Below are positions 1 through 7,250 of a stretch of 24,432 nt of DNA, piece after piece. The position numbers and the translations under genes were made by a program. Under the pieces are notes generated by a model. It saw only the letters and a program-made list of their open reading frames with translations, was not told where the DNA came from and did not search any database. This DNA comes from Rhodocyclaceae bacterium UBA1310 (lineage in GTDB: Bacteria; Pseudomonadota; Gammaproteobacteria; Burkholderiales; Rhodocyclaceae). Numbering within the stretch: the stretch's first letter is position 1; every line of letters starts with the position of its first letter. Location: assembly GCA_002307175.1 (NCBI GenBank), contig DBTS01000056.1:1-24432 (forward strand), given 5' to 3'.

Positions 1-229
1 CTTCCAGTACCCCAACGAAATCGGCCCGGGTGTCTACGACATCCACTCGCCAAACATCCCGACGGTACAGCACATGGTCGAACTGATGCAGAAGGCCGCG
101 CAGCGCATCCCGGCGGATCGCTTATGGGTGAATCCCGATTGCGGGCTGAAGACGCGGCAGTGGCAGGAAGTGATTCCCGCACTGCAGAACATGGTGGCGG
201 CAGCGAAGCTGTTGCGCGAGGCTGCGTGA
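1..229 (+). CDS. metE: MetE, cobalamin-independent methionine synthase, C-terminal end (partial)
   Basis: Only the last 75 residues are present; the reading frame enters at base 2 and ends with TGA at 227-229. They match the extreme C-terminus of MetE: the PNEIGPGVYDIHSPNIP stretch followed by LWVNPDCGLKTR, which carries the last zinc-ligand cysteine of this family. MetE moves a methyl group from 5-methyltetrahydropteroyl-triglutamate to homocysteine to make methionine in the cytosol. The final 14 or so codons (from base 188) are repeated twice downstream, and the bases around the stop are a tandem duplication of GCTGCGTGAG (221-240). The identification is firm despite the truncation. Confidence 0.95.
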   Translation, partial: FQYPNEIGPGVYDIHSPNIPTVQHMVELMQKAAQRIPADRLWVNPDCGLKTRQWQEVIPALQNMVAAAKLLREAA

Positions 230-286
230 GGCTGCGTGAGGATATCTGCATGGGATAATGGCGGGAAGAGCACAAGGCGCTCGTGC

Positions 287-386
287 GGTGCAATTCGCTA
301 CGCTCATTGTTCGCTTCGCCACCCTTGGTGTCGAGCTAGATATGCCAATGATGTATGGTGTCAATGAGCGATTAGCGAATTGCACC
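287..386. repeat. Long inverted repeat (hairpin element), copy 1
   Basis: The left arm at 287-309 begins GGTGCAATTCGCT and ends GCTCATTG. The right arm at 362-386 is its reverse complement with a 2-base insertion. The arms could form a stem of about 23 bp around a 52-base loop. No uridine tract follows, so it is not a standard terminator, although it lies shortly after metE. Similar GGTGCAATTCGC...CACCCTACG repeats are, from general knowledge, scattered in many proteobacterial genomes. Confidence 0.75.
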
Positions 387-413
387 TTCCGCGTGAAGTG
401 CCGTTTCGACTTG

Positions 414-619
414 TTGATCGCTCCACGGCCTTCCGTGGGAGTCCCACCGCTCTGCGGTGGGCCCAGCGTTCGAGCGTGGCACGGAGTGCCTATGGGCGTG
501 GGAGGCGGGGTTTTGATCGCTCCCACGGTCCTCCGTGGGAGTGTGAGTCCCACCGCTCTGCGGTGGGCCCAGCGTTCGAGCGTGGCACGGAGTGCCTATA
601 GGCGTGGGAGGCGGGGTTT
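414..619. repeat. Tandem pair of about 100-bp units made of small palindromes
   Basis: Two direct copies (about 415-513 and 514-619) each contain the same ordered set of short palindromes: CCCACGG-TCC-TCCGTGGG type (shortened in the first copy), CCCACCGC-TCT-GCGGTGGG, CCAGCG-TTCGA-GCGTGG, and GCACGGAGTGC. The first two have a GC-rich stem around a three-base centre. The arrangement resembles the modular REP-like palindromes between genes of pseudomonads and relatives. No coding sense is seen. Confidence 0.75.
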
Positions 620-800
620 GTGCTGGCGGGAAAGGTGAGCCGGGCCGGCATGGACGCGCGGTCACCGCGGAGCGGTGCGACGTGCGTACCCACGGAGGAC
701 CGTGGGTACGATCAAACATGGTGGCGGCAACGAAGCTGTTGCGTGAGGCTGCGTGAGGCGATTTGCATGGGATAAGGGGGCAGATCAAAAGCGCTCGTTC

Positions 801-900
801 GGTGCAATTCTCTGCGCTCATTGTTCGCTTCGCCACCCTACGGTGTCGGGCGCAGTATGCCAATGATGTAGGGTGCCAATGAGCGAATGCGAATTGCACC
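801..900. repeat. Long inverted repeat (hairpin element), copy 2
   Basis: The arms at 801-823 and 877-900 are inverted copies of each other (GGTGCAATT...GCGCTCATTG and CAATGAGCG...GAATTGCACC) with a few mismatches. It sits in the second metE-tail unit. The central part contains CGCCACCCTACGGTG, and a diverged inverted version (GTAGGGTG) lies near the other arm. Confidence 0.7.
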
Positions 901-1074
901 TTCCGCGTGAAGTGCTTTTTCGACATGTTGATCGCTCCCACGGTCCTCCGTGCGACGTGCGTACCCACGGAGGATCGTGGGTACGATCAAACATGGTGGC
1001 GGCAGCGAAGCTGTTGCGCGAGGCTGTGTGAGGCGATTGGCATGGGATAGGGGGCAGATCAAAGGCGCTCGTTC

Positions 1075-1236
1075 GGTGCAATTCGCTGCGCTCATTGTTC
1101 GCTTCGCCACCCTACGGTGTCGGTCGCGGTATGCCAATGACGTAGTGTGTCAATGAGCGATTAGCGAATTGCACCTTCCGCGTGAGTTGGATGTTCTTAC
1201 TTGTTCGGTGCAATTCACTGCATTCATTGCTCCCTG
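1075..1236. repeat. Hairpin element copy 3 plus an adjoining half copy
   Basis: The arms at 1075-1097 and 1151-1175 form the third copy of the inverted repeat, in the third metE-tail unit. A further partial left arm (TTCGGTGCAATTCACTGC) starts near 1203 and decays by about 1236. The remaining bases up to 1309 hold the leader of the next gene. No strong promoter could be picked out there. Confidence 0.65.
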
Positions 1237-1309
1237 CATTTTTAACGTATCCGCATGGGGGACTTGTGTCTTGCCCATACAGAATTGTGAATGAATAAAA
1301 GGAAAAACG

Positions 1310-2440
1310 ATGACTACCCCCGAAAACCTTCCGAAGCTTCCCTTTCGTGCGGAGCATGTCGGTAGCCTGTTGCGCCCCGCCTATCTGCTGGAGGCGCGTG
1401 CCGGCCATGCGGCCGGGAGCCTTTCTGCTGCCGATCTGCGTGAGGTGGAAGACCGTGCGATTGCCGAGGCGGTGGCGTTGCAACGCAGCGTGGGCCTGCG
1501 TGCGATCACTGACGGTGAATTCCGTCGCACTTATTTCCATCTCGATTTTCTGCGCCAGCTTGATGGTGTGGAATGTTCCGAGCCGGAAACGCGCATCGGC
1601 CTGGATGGCAAATCCACGCTGGTGCCGCCTGCTATCCGCGTGACGGGCCGGGTGCGTCACGCGCAGCCTATCCAGGTGGCGGATTTTGCGTATCTGCAGA
1701 GCCTTGCCGTAGCGGGCTGTGTGCCCAAGGTGACGATTCCGTCGCCCACCATGCTGCACTTCCGGGGTGGGCGCGCCGGCATCAGCGCCGAGCATTATCC
1801 CGAACTGGAGCCGGCCTTCTATGAAGACGTGGCGCAGGCCTACGCCGATGAACTGGCTGCGCTGGCAAAGGCGGGCTGCCGCTATGTGCAGCTCGACGAC
1901 ACCAATCTGGCCTATCTGTGTGATGAACACATGCGTGCGCAAACCCGCCAGCGCGGTGATGATCCCTTCGAGCTGCCTTTCCGCTACGCTGAATTCATCA
2001 ATCGCGTGGTGGCGCTCAAGCCGCAGGGTATGACGCTTGGCATTCATCTGTGCCGGGGCAATTTCCGCAGCACACATGCCGCCAGTGGTGGCTACGAGCC
2101 GGTGGCCGAAGCGCTGCTGAAAGCCATGAACGTGGATGTGTACTTCCTGGAATACGATGATGAGCGCAGTGGCGATTTCGCCCCGCTGCGTTATCTGCCC
2201 GGCGGCAAGACGGTGGTGCTGGGCCTGCTCAGCTCGAAATTCGCGGCACTGGAATCCGTTGATGAAATCCGCCGTCGCATTGAAGATGCTGCGCGGTATG
2301 TGCCGCTGGAGCAACTGGCGCTGTCGCCACAGTGCGGGTTTTCCAGTACGGTACATGGCAACGATATTTCGTTCGATGTGCAGAAGGCCAAGCTCGCCCG
2401 CGTGGTGGAAATTGCTGACGCCGTCTGGGGTAGGTCGTAG
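1310..2440 (+). CDS. MetE C-terminal-domain-like methyltransferase (methionine synthase II family)
   Basis: This 376-residue protein belongs to the single-domain COG0620 family related to the catalytic half of MetE (YxjG/YxjH-like), about half the length of true MetE. The zinc/thiol-activation ligands are visible: His246 and Cys248 in IHLCRGN, Glu281 in FLEYDDE and Cys342 in SPQCGF. The N-terminal AEHVGSLLRP and ITDGEFRR motifs are also typical. The start follows AAAAGGAAAAACG. It lies downstream of metE on the same strand, separated by 1.1 kb of repeats. Family members are thought to methylate homocysteine or related thiols, but the methyl donor is unknown. It lacks the N-terminal half that helps bind folate polyglutamate in MetE, so it may use another donor. 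Confidence 0.85.
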   Translation: MTTPENLPKLPFRAEHVGSLLRPAYLLEARAGHAAGSLSAADLREVEDRAIAEAVALQRSVGLRAITDGEFRRTYFHLDFLRQLDGVECSEPETRIGLDGKSTLVPPAIRVTGRVRHAQPIQVADFAYLQSLAVAGCVPKVTIPSPTMLHFRGGRAGISAEHYPELEPAFYEDVAQAYADELAALAKAGCRYVQLDDTNLAYLCDEHMRAQTRQRGDDPFELPFRYAEFINRVVALKPQGMTLGIHLCRGNFRSTHAASGGYEPVAEALLKAMNVDVYFLEYDDERSGDFAPLRYLPGGKTVVLGLLSSKFAALESVDEIRRRIEDAARYVPLEQLALSPQCGFSSTVHGNDISFDVQKAKLARVVEIADAVWGRS

Positions 2441-2618
2441 CGTTGGGGCCGGCAAAATTTGTTGCAGTCTGCGGGCAGAGACCCTATGCACTGCTAGGTC
2501 GGCCACCCATTTTTCCGCGACCCGCAAGGCCCTGGGGGATTTACCAAATTCTCACAAATTTTTGTAATGGTTAATGTTACAAATGCGCCCTGAAGAGTTG
2601 GCAAATTGTGCCGGCTCG

Positions 2619-2704
2619 ACATCGAGGGCAAACCTGCCGAAAGGCAGGGACGCAAAGCCTCCGGCCTACAGCGCAGGTGCGCCAGGGTAGCGGGGTTGCC
2701 AAAC
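2619..2704 (+). ncRNA. Cyclic di-GMP-I (GEMM-I) riboswitch aptamer
   Basis: The conserved core can be read directly: GGGCAAACC at 2626-2634, a CTGCC/GGCAG stem capped by a GAAA tetraloop at 2639-2642, GGGACGCAAAGCC, then CCGGCCTAC paired through a GCGC-AGGT-GCGC hairpin with GGTAGC, and the closing GGGGTTGCC ending at 2700. The GNRA loop and the CCTA/GTAG receptor are hallmarks of the class I c-di-GMP aptamer. It lies on the sense strand about 70 bases before the sedolisin lipoprotein gene, so it should set expression of that gene by cellular c-di-GMP. Confidence 0.93.
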
Positions 2705-2739
2705 CCGACGTGCGACTTGTCGCGGCGTTGGGCTTGTCT

Positions 2740-2770
2740 GCGCATGCCCTCACCTTATAAGGGAAGGCGC
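2740..2770 (+). promoter_or_regulatory. Candidate expression platform: hairpin over the Shine-Dalgarno
   Basis: GCGC (2740-2743) can pair with GCGC (2767-2770), and CCCT (2747-2750) with AGGG (2760-2763), across a symmetric 3/3 internal loop and a 9-base loop. The downstream strand contains the AAGGGAAGG ribosome-binding site for the ATG at 2772. No uridine-rich terminator is seen between aptamer and gene, so translational control is the simpler reading. The pairing is seen; its coupling to ligand binding is inferred. Confidence 0.5.
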
Positions 2771-2771
2771 C

Positions 2772-5021
2772 ATGCAGACAACCAATACCAGACACCTTTT
2801 CAGACTGCTGCCCACGCTGTGCGCAGCGTCCTTGCTGGCTGCCTGCGGCGGCGGCAGCTCGGATAACAGCCAGTCTGCACAGACGGCAACCGGCACCGCC
2901 ACATTCCAGATGGCGATGGATACGCTACCTGCGGATGTGGCCGCGCAAACCGTGGATGCCGCATTGCATGTAGCGCCGGTGCAGCTCGATGAGCCTGCCG
3001 ACGCGGGCTCTGCCAGCGCGGTGCCGCACACCCAGATGCTTTCCGCCTTTGCTGCCGGTGGCACCATAGTGCCGATGGCGGCTGCCGCCGTAACAACGTA
3101 CACCCCCGCGCAGATTCGCGCTGCCTATGGCATGCCGGCGCTGCCGGCCAGTGGTGCAACGCCCACTGCCGCTCAGGCGGCGCAGATGGGGGCAGGGCAG
3201 ACGATCTACATCGTTGACGCCATGCACAACCCCAATATTGCTGCCGAGCTGGCCGCATTCAACCAGAAATTCGCGCTGCCGACCTGCACCACCAAGGCCA
3301 TTGCCACAAATGTCAGCCTGCCGCTGACGGCGGCTTCCAAGACTGCCTGCGAACTCTCGGTGGTGTACTCCACCACCACTGGCACGATGACTGCCACCGC
3401 GCCAACCTATGATTCTGGCTGGGCCACGGAAACCGCACTCGATGTGCAGTGGGCACACGCCACCGCGCCGTTGGCCCGCATCATCGTGATTGAAGCGCCG
3501 GATGCGTCCATCGGCAGCCTGACCAATGCCATCCGCCTTGCCAACAATATGGGCCCGGGGATCGTCTCGATGAGTTTCGGCGCCAATGAAGGCAGCTGGA
3601 CGAGCTCCGTGGATTCCGTGTTCAGCCTCAACACCATGACGTATCTGGCAGCTACTGGCGACTGGGGGGCTGGCGTCTCCTGGCCTTCCGTGTCTTCGTA
3701 TGTCGTCGCCGTGGGTGGCACCACGCTCAGCTATTCCGGTAGCGGCAGCCGCTCTGAAACGGGCTGGACGAGTACCGGCGGTGGCACGAGTTCGTATACC
3801 GCCACACCGTCGTACCAGAACAGCAGTGTACCGGGCATGGGAAGTGTGGCACGTCGCACAGTGGCTGACGTGGCCTTCAACGCCAACCCGAGCAGCGGGC
3901 AGTATGTCGCCACGATTGCACAGGGCAGCTCCACCGTGCAGTGGGTGGCCGTTGGCGGTACCAGCCTCTCCACCCCGCAGTGGGCCGGCCTGATTGCTGC
4001 CGCAAATGCCACGCGTGTGGCCGCTGCCAAGCCGGTGCTGGGCCAGCCGCATGCCGTGCTGTATGGGCAGATCTCCACCGCGCCGGCAACGTATGCAAGC
4101 GTATTTGCCGATGTGACCAGCGGTTCCAACGGCACCTGCAGTGTGTGCACGGCAAAGACCGGGTATGACGGCCTCACCGGTCTGGGTACGCCCAACGTCA
4201 CGAATCTGCTTGGCACCCTGAGTGGTGCAGCCGTTGCCACACCCGCCCCGGTGGTGGTCTCGGCGAGCATTTCCGGCACCGTTGGCACCGCGCTGAGCTT
4301 CACGGCCTCGGTTACCGCCTCCAACCCGGTGACTTACACGCTCACCGGTGCCCCCACGGGTATGGCGATCAGCTCCGCTGGCGTGGTGACCTGGGCCAGC
4401 CCCGTTGCCGGTACCTACTCGGTAACCGTTACGGCCAAGGACTCTGTGACCGCCAAGACCGGTCAGGGCGTCTACACGGTGACGATAGCACCCAAGCCTG
4501 TTGCAACCGCACCGGTCGTCACTGCCGCGACCATCAGTGGTCAGGCAGGCGTGGCCTTGTCCTTCACGGTTTCCACGAGTTCCTCGACGCCTGTGACCTA
4601 CACGCTGAGTGGAGCGCCCTCGGGCATGGCAATCAGCACCGCTGGTGTGGTGAGCTGGGCCAAGCCGGTGGCGGGTACCTACACGGTGACGGTAACGGCC
4701 AAGAGCACCACCACAGGTTTGTCGGGTTCCGGTGTCTTTACCGTGAAGATTGGTACCGCCGGGCCGGTGATTACGGCACCGGGCACGACTGGCACTGCCG
4801 GGAAGACGCTCACAGGCACCATCAGCATCTCCGATCCGGGCGCCACCTATCTCTCCATCTCGATCAGTGGTGTGCCGCTGGGCATGCAGTTCGCGCTCTC
4901 CGGGCAGTCGATTGTCTATACCTGGGCCAAACCTGTCGCCGGAACCTACAGTCTGAAGGTCACGGTGACCGATTCGGCAGGCTTGAGCGCACAGGCCACA
5001 GTGCCCATCGTCGTGAAGTAA
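2772..5021 (+). CDS. Sedolisin-family (S53) serine-carboxyl peptidase, lipoprotein with C-terminal Ig-like repeats
   Basis: The 749-residue precursor has a lipoprotein signal with lipobox LAAC (Cys25). Gly follows the cysteine, so outer-membrane sorting is likely. The catalytic region spans about 108-482. It shows the sedolisin residues Glu220 and Asp224 (ETALD), the oxyanion Asp297 (TGDWG) and nucleophile Ser398 (GGTSLSTPQWAG), followed by a calcium-site-like tail (DVTSGSNG...GYDGLTGLG). Three Ig-like repeats of about 80 residues follow (about 493-574, 580-661, 665-748), each carrying WAxPVAGTY. The usual long activation propeptide of about 180 residues is missing; only some 80 low-complexity residues separate the lipid anchor from the catalytic domain. 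A c-di-GMP riboswitch precedes it. It is probably a surface or periplasm-facing protease tied to the motile/biofilm switch; the substrate is unknown. Confidence 0.9.
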   Translation: MQTTNTRHLFRLLPTLCAASLLAACGGGSSDNSQSAQTATGTATFQMAMDTLPADVAAQTVDAALHVAPVQLDEPADAGSASAVPHTQMLSAFAAGGTIVPMAAAAVTTYTPAQIRAAYGMPALPASGATPTAAQAAQMGAGQTIYIVDAMHNPNIAAELAAFNQKFALPTCTTKAIATNVSLPLTAASKTACELSVVYSTTTGTMTATAPTYDSGWATETALDVQWAHATAPLARIIVIEAPDASIGSLTNAIRLANNMGPGIVSMSFGANEGSWTSSVDSVFSLNTMTYLAATGDWGAGVSWPSVSSYVVAVGGTTLSYSGSGSRSETGWTSTGGGTSSYTATPSYQNSSVPGMGSVARRTVADVAFNANPSSGQYVATIAQGSSTVQWVAVGGTSLSTPQWAGLIAAANATRVAAAKPVLGQPHAVLYGQISTAPATYASVFADVTSGSNGTCSVCTAKTGYDGLTGLGTPNVTNLLGTLSGAAVATPAPVVVSASISGTVGTALSFTASVTASNPVTYTLTGAPTGMAISSAGVVTWASPVAGTYSVTVTAKDSVTAKTGQGVYTVTIAPKPVATAPVVTAATISGQAGVALSFTVSTSSSTPVTYTLSGAPSGMAISTAGVVSWAKPVAGTYTVTVTAKSTTTGLSGSGVFTVKIGTAGPVITAPGTTGTAGKTLTGTISISDPGATYLSISISGVPLGMQFALSGQSIVYTWAKPVAGTYSLKVTVTDSAGLSAQATVPIVVK

Positions 5022-5035
5022 GATAGCGCAGCAGG

Positions 5036-5090
5036 AACCTGATCACAGCCCCCAATACCGGGGCAGTGATCAGGTTTCGCCATTTTTCGC
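5036..5090 (+). terminator. Rho-independent terminator after the sedolisin gene
   Basis: The stem AACCTGATCAC (5036-5046) pairs perfectly with GTGATCAGGTT (5066-5076), and the inner GCCCC/GGGGC extends it. The downstream T-run is interrupted (TTCGCCATTTTT), so efficiency may be moderate. It lies 15 bases after the stop codon. Confidence 0.75.
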
Positions 5091-5123
5091 CGGCTTTCAT
5101 CAACACTTTGGTGCGGAGGCAAT

Positions 5124-5399
5124 ATGCGCAGTCGCAGTCAGTTTCTCGTGATGTTAGGCCTGGCAGGCATCGTCTGTGCTGCACAGGCCCAGACACAAAC
5201 CTCCCCGCCGCCCGCACCGGGCGAAGCCACCCCGATTCACACCGTGACGCCCGTGGCGCCGCCGCCGGATGTGGTCAGCGAGCCCGCCCCGGCGCGCAGC
5301 GCGCCGGTGGCGAAGCCTGCCACGAGTCGTCATGGTAGAACTGTGAAGAAAGTTCGGCAGGCCGCAGGCTCGGCGCCTGTGAGTCAGCCCCGGCGCTGA
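5124..5399 (+). CDS. Small secreted Pro/Ala-rich protein, function unknown
   Basis: This 91-residue product starts after a good ribosome-binding site (GGAGG at about 5115-5119). It has a basic start (MRSRSQ), a hydrophobic core (FLVMLGLAGIVCA) and an AQA cleavage site near residue 23, as in Sec signal peptides. The mature part is proline- and alanine-rich (SPPPAPGEATP, VAPPPDVV) with a basic C-terminal stretch (RHGRTVKKVRQ) and no cysteines. No known domain is recognised. It lies after the terminator of the protease gene and converges on the cobalt-transport gene, so it is probably a single transcription unit. The ribosome-binding site and signal peptide support a real gene. Confidence 0.65.
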   Translation: MRSRSQFLVMLGLAGIVCAAQAQTQTSPPPAPGEATPIHTVTPVAPPPDVVSEPAPARSAPVAKPATSRHGRTVKKVRQAAGSAPVSQPRR

Positions 5400-5408
5400 T
5401 GATGCGTT

Positions 5409-6473
5409 TCAGGCCAGAGGTTTTCTGTTCAAAACAGCGGATACAAGCAAGCAGACCAGCAGAATCAAACCGCTGCCAAATAATGCAGAGAGGATGTAGC
5501 CGAAATTCGCGCTGTGCATGAAGGCCGGTGCGTAATCGGGGATAGGGGCCTGCCATACACTGGACAGCCTGACCAAGCCCTGCGGGGCTGCTGCCGGAGG
5601 TAACATGTTGTGCGAAGCTACGGCGATAGCCTGCCGCGCTTCGGGGTTGGCAAAATCTTCAGCACCCCATTCGCCCCAGGCTGTGCCTGCAGCGATCAGG
5701 CCCAGGGGCGAGAGCAGCATCAGCACGGCTAGGCCGTACCACAACTTGCGCGTCTGATACCAGGCACGCTCAAAGGCACCCGTAGCTGTACTCCATTTGT
5801 CGGCCAGCCCGAGCAATTCCGGATTGGCGCGTTGCAGGTAGGCGAAAAGTCCCCCTGTAATGATCATCTCGGCGATCCCGGCGAATCCCAGATGGCCTAC
5901 CATCATCGCCGGCACGGCAATCGAGAGCGGATAGGGCGCATACAAGGGAGTGCCGGAAGCATCGTGGAAGAACATTGGCTGGATGCCGAATTCGATACTT
6001 GCGACAAGCGCTGCTACATTGATTGCCACATAACCAGCGATGGCAGCAGCCACTACGCGCCGCGTAGACGGCAAGGGCGCTTTCCCCGCGATCAGATGAT
6101 AGATCCAGTGCGCTACGAACGAGCCAACAATGGCCATGTTGAAGCAGTTTGCGCCAAACGCTGTGACGCCCCCATCGCCGAAGAACAGGGCCTGGATGAA
6201 CAGCGCAATCGAGATCGAAACGATGGAAGCCCACGGCCCCATCACGATGGTGGCGATGCCCATCCCCACCGCGTGACCTGTGGTGCCACCCGGCAGTGGG
6301 AGATTAAACATCATTACCACGAAGCAGAATGCCGAAAATAGCGCGACCATCGGCAACAGCCGAGATTGCAGCAGGCGCTTGACGCGGCTGAAGGCGAGCC
6401 ACCAGAATGGCAGCGCGACTGCATAGGTAACGACGCAGGTGGCAGGACTGAGATATCCGTCTGGGATATGCAT
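5409..6473 (-). CDS. cbiM: CbiM/NikM-type cobalt or nickel uptake protein with C-terminal PDGLE (CbiN-like) domain
   Basis: The 354-residue membrane protein starts MHIPDGYLSP, the signature of CbiM/NikM, in which the N-terminal amine and His2 form part of the metal site. His67 in GTTGHAVG is a further conserved ligand. Residues 1-220 form the multi-helix S-component. The C-terminal part (about 240-354) has a helix, a periplasmic segment (AWGEWGAEDFANPEARQA) and a final helix, like the PDGLE/CbiN partner fused on. Such proteins belong to energy-coupling-factor importers of Co2+ or Ni2+, but no CbiQ or CbiO ATPase gene is present here. It starts after AGGAGA, 18 bases behind the outer-membrane protein gene, so the two form an operon. 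Cobalt versus nickel cannot be decided. Confidence 0.85.
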   Translation of the reverse strand: MHIPDGYLSPATCVVTYAVALPFWWLAFSRVKRLLQSRLLPMVALFSAFCFVVMMFNLPLPGGTTGHAVGMGIATIVMGPWASIVSISIALFIQALFFGDGGVTAFGANCFNMAIVGSFVAHWIYHLIAGKAPLPSTRRVVAAAIAGYVAINVAALVASIEFGIQPMFFHDASGTPLYAPYPLSIAVPAMMVGHLGFAGIAEMIITGGLFAYLQRANPELLGLADKWSTATGAFERAWYQTRKLWYGLAVLMLLSPLGLIAAGTAWGEWGAEDFANPEARQAIAVASHNMLPPAAAPQGLVRLSSVWQAPIPDYAPAFMHSANFGYILSALFGSGLILLVCLLVSAVLNRKPLA

Positions 6474-6491
6474 GTAATTTCTCCTGTATGG

Positions 6492-7238
6492 TTACCAGCG
6501 CACGGTGACACCGGCACCGAACGAGTAAAGATCTGCTGCCTTGTTCAGACCATGGCGGTAGCCGATATCCAGATCCAGTTTGTCGGTAGGGCTGTAGATC
6601 ACGCCCACATTCGCAAATGCCGGCCACTTGGCCGAATCCATATCGCTATTGCTGTTTGTTCCGAGTTCACCGATCACACGGAAATGTTCGGCTACGCCAA
6701 ACAGCGCTGCGGTGGAGGCGTTGAGGATATCCTTGCGGTCGCCCACCTTGTTGTCGGCATAGGTGTAGCCGGCATTGGCAAGCACGGTGAGCGTGTCGTC
6801 ACCCCATGAGGCTATGCTGTTGATACCCGTCTGGCTGCGGTCGGTGCCCAGCCCTTTGTCTGAATCGCCTGTGGGAACAGTCACCATGGGCTTGAGGGCG
6901 ACGCTCAGTTTGTCCTGCTCATACAGGCGCCACTTGATGAAGATCGAGGCATCTCCGAAGCCTCGCTGCGTCTCACGCGGATCGTCACCGTTCTGCAGAC
7001 GCTGCCAGGGCAGGTTCACACCAAAGTCGATCGTTTCCCCCAAGCCGCGTGCCAGCGTAGCGTTGGCCACGATATTGGCGTTGCTGGTATCACGCTCTTT
7101 GGCGCGGTCGGCATTGACTTCCAGCTGCCAGTTGCCGTTGCCCTGGGTGCCCGTGTCTTCGCTGGTCAGTGGATGCGCGGCAAAGGCCATTGGCGATGAG
7201 CAGGCTAGCAGGCAACCGACGAAAGCAGGTATTCGCAT
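6492..7238 (-). CDS. Outer-membrane beta-barrel protein (MetA-pathway/PF13557-like transporter family)
   Basis: The 248-residue protein has a Sec signal peptide (MRIPAFVGCLLACSSPMAFA, cleaved before AHPL). The rest has the alternating pattern of an outer-membrane barrel and ends in an aromatic residue (GVTVRW), the usual assembly signal. Motifs such as GNWQLEVNADR, PTGDSDKGLGTD and DIGYRHGLNK are typical of the family named after the phenol-degradation meta-pathway, whose members are putative outer-membrane channels. It is the first gene of an operon with cbiM, which suggests a role in passing the metal, or a carrier of it, across the outer membrane. That role is inferred from context only. 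Confidence 0.75.
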   Translation of the reverse strand: MRIPAFVGCLLACSSPMAFAAHPLTSEDTGTQGNGNWQLEVNADRAKERDTSNANIVANATLARGLGETIDFGVNLPWQRLQNGDDPRETQRGFGDASIFIKWRLYEQDKLSVALKPMVTVPTGDSDKGLGTDRSQTGINSIASWGDDTLTVLANAGYTYADNKVGDRKDILNASTAALFGVAEHFRVIGELGTNSNSDMDSAKWPAFANVGVIYSPTDKLDLDIGYRHGLNKAADLYSFGAGVTVRW

Positions 7239-7250
7239 TTGTTTCTCTTG

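Larger units (their letters stand above)
188..1190. repeat. Three-copy repeat tract containing duplicated metE 3' ends
   Basis: A 43-bp segment that is the end of metE (188-230) recurs at 715-757 with two mismatches and at 990-1032 with one. Each copy is followed by the same roughly 155-bp sequence ending in a long inverted repeat, giving units at about 188-438, 715-951 and 990-1190. The second and third units are 275 bp apart and are both preceded by a GTACCCACGG palindrome (about 686-713 and 961-988). The tract contains no credible gene. It looks like tandem amplification of the region just after metE, followed by divergence; the mechanism is inferred. Confidence 0.85.

Noticed and set aside
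258..1156. Several ORFs of 60-200 codons within the repeat tract
   Set aside because: They follow the repeat copies in several frames and lack ribosome sites and domains.
230..1190. CRISPR-like array in the first kilobase
   Set aside because: The repeats are long (about 200-275 bp), diverged, internally palindromic and without regular short spacers; no cas genes are present.
1271..1299. TTGCCC-N17-AATAAA as a promoter for the MetE-like gene
   Set aside because: Transcription would begin within a few bases of the start codon, leaving no ribosome-binding site in the message.
1112..2527. 471-residue ORF on the minus strand opposite the MetE-like gene
   Set aside because: It is the shadow of a GC-rich gene: the plus-strand frame has family motifs and a ribosome site, while the minus frame is rich in His, Arg and Gln without any domain.
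2925..4052. 375-residue minus-strand ORF opposite the sedolisin gene
   Set aside because: It is Gly/Arg/His-rich with no domain; the plus strand encodes a clear S53 peptidase.
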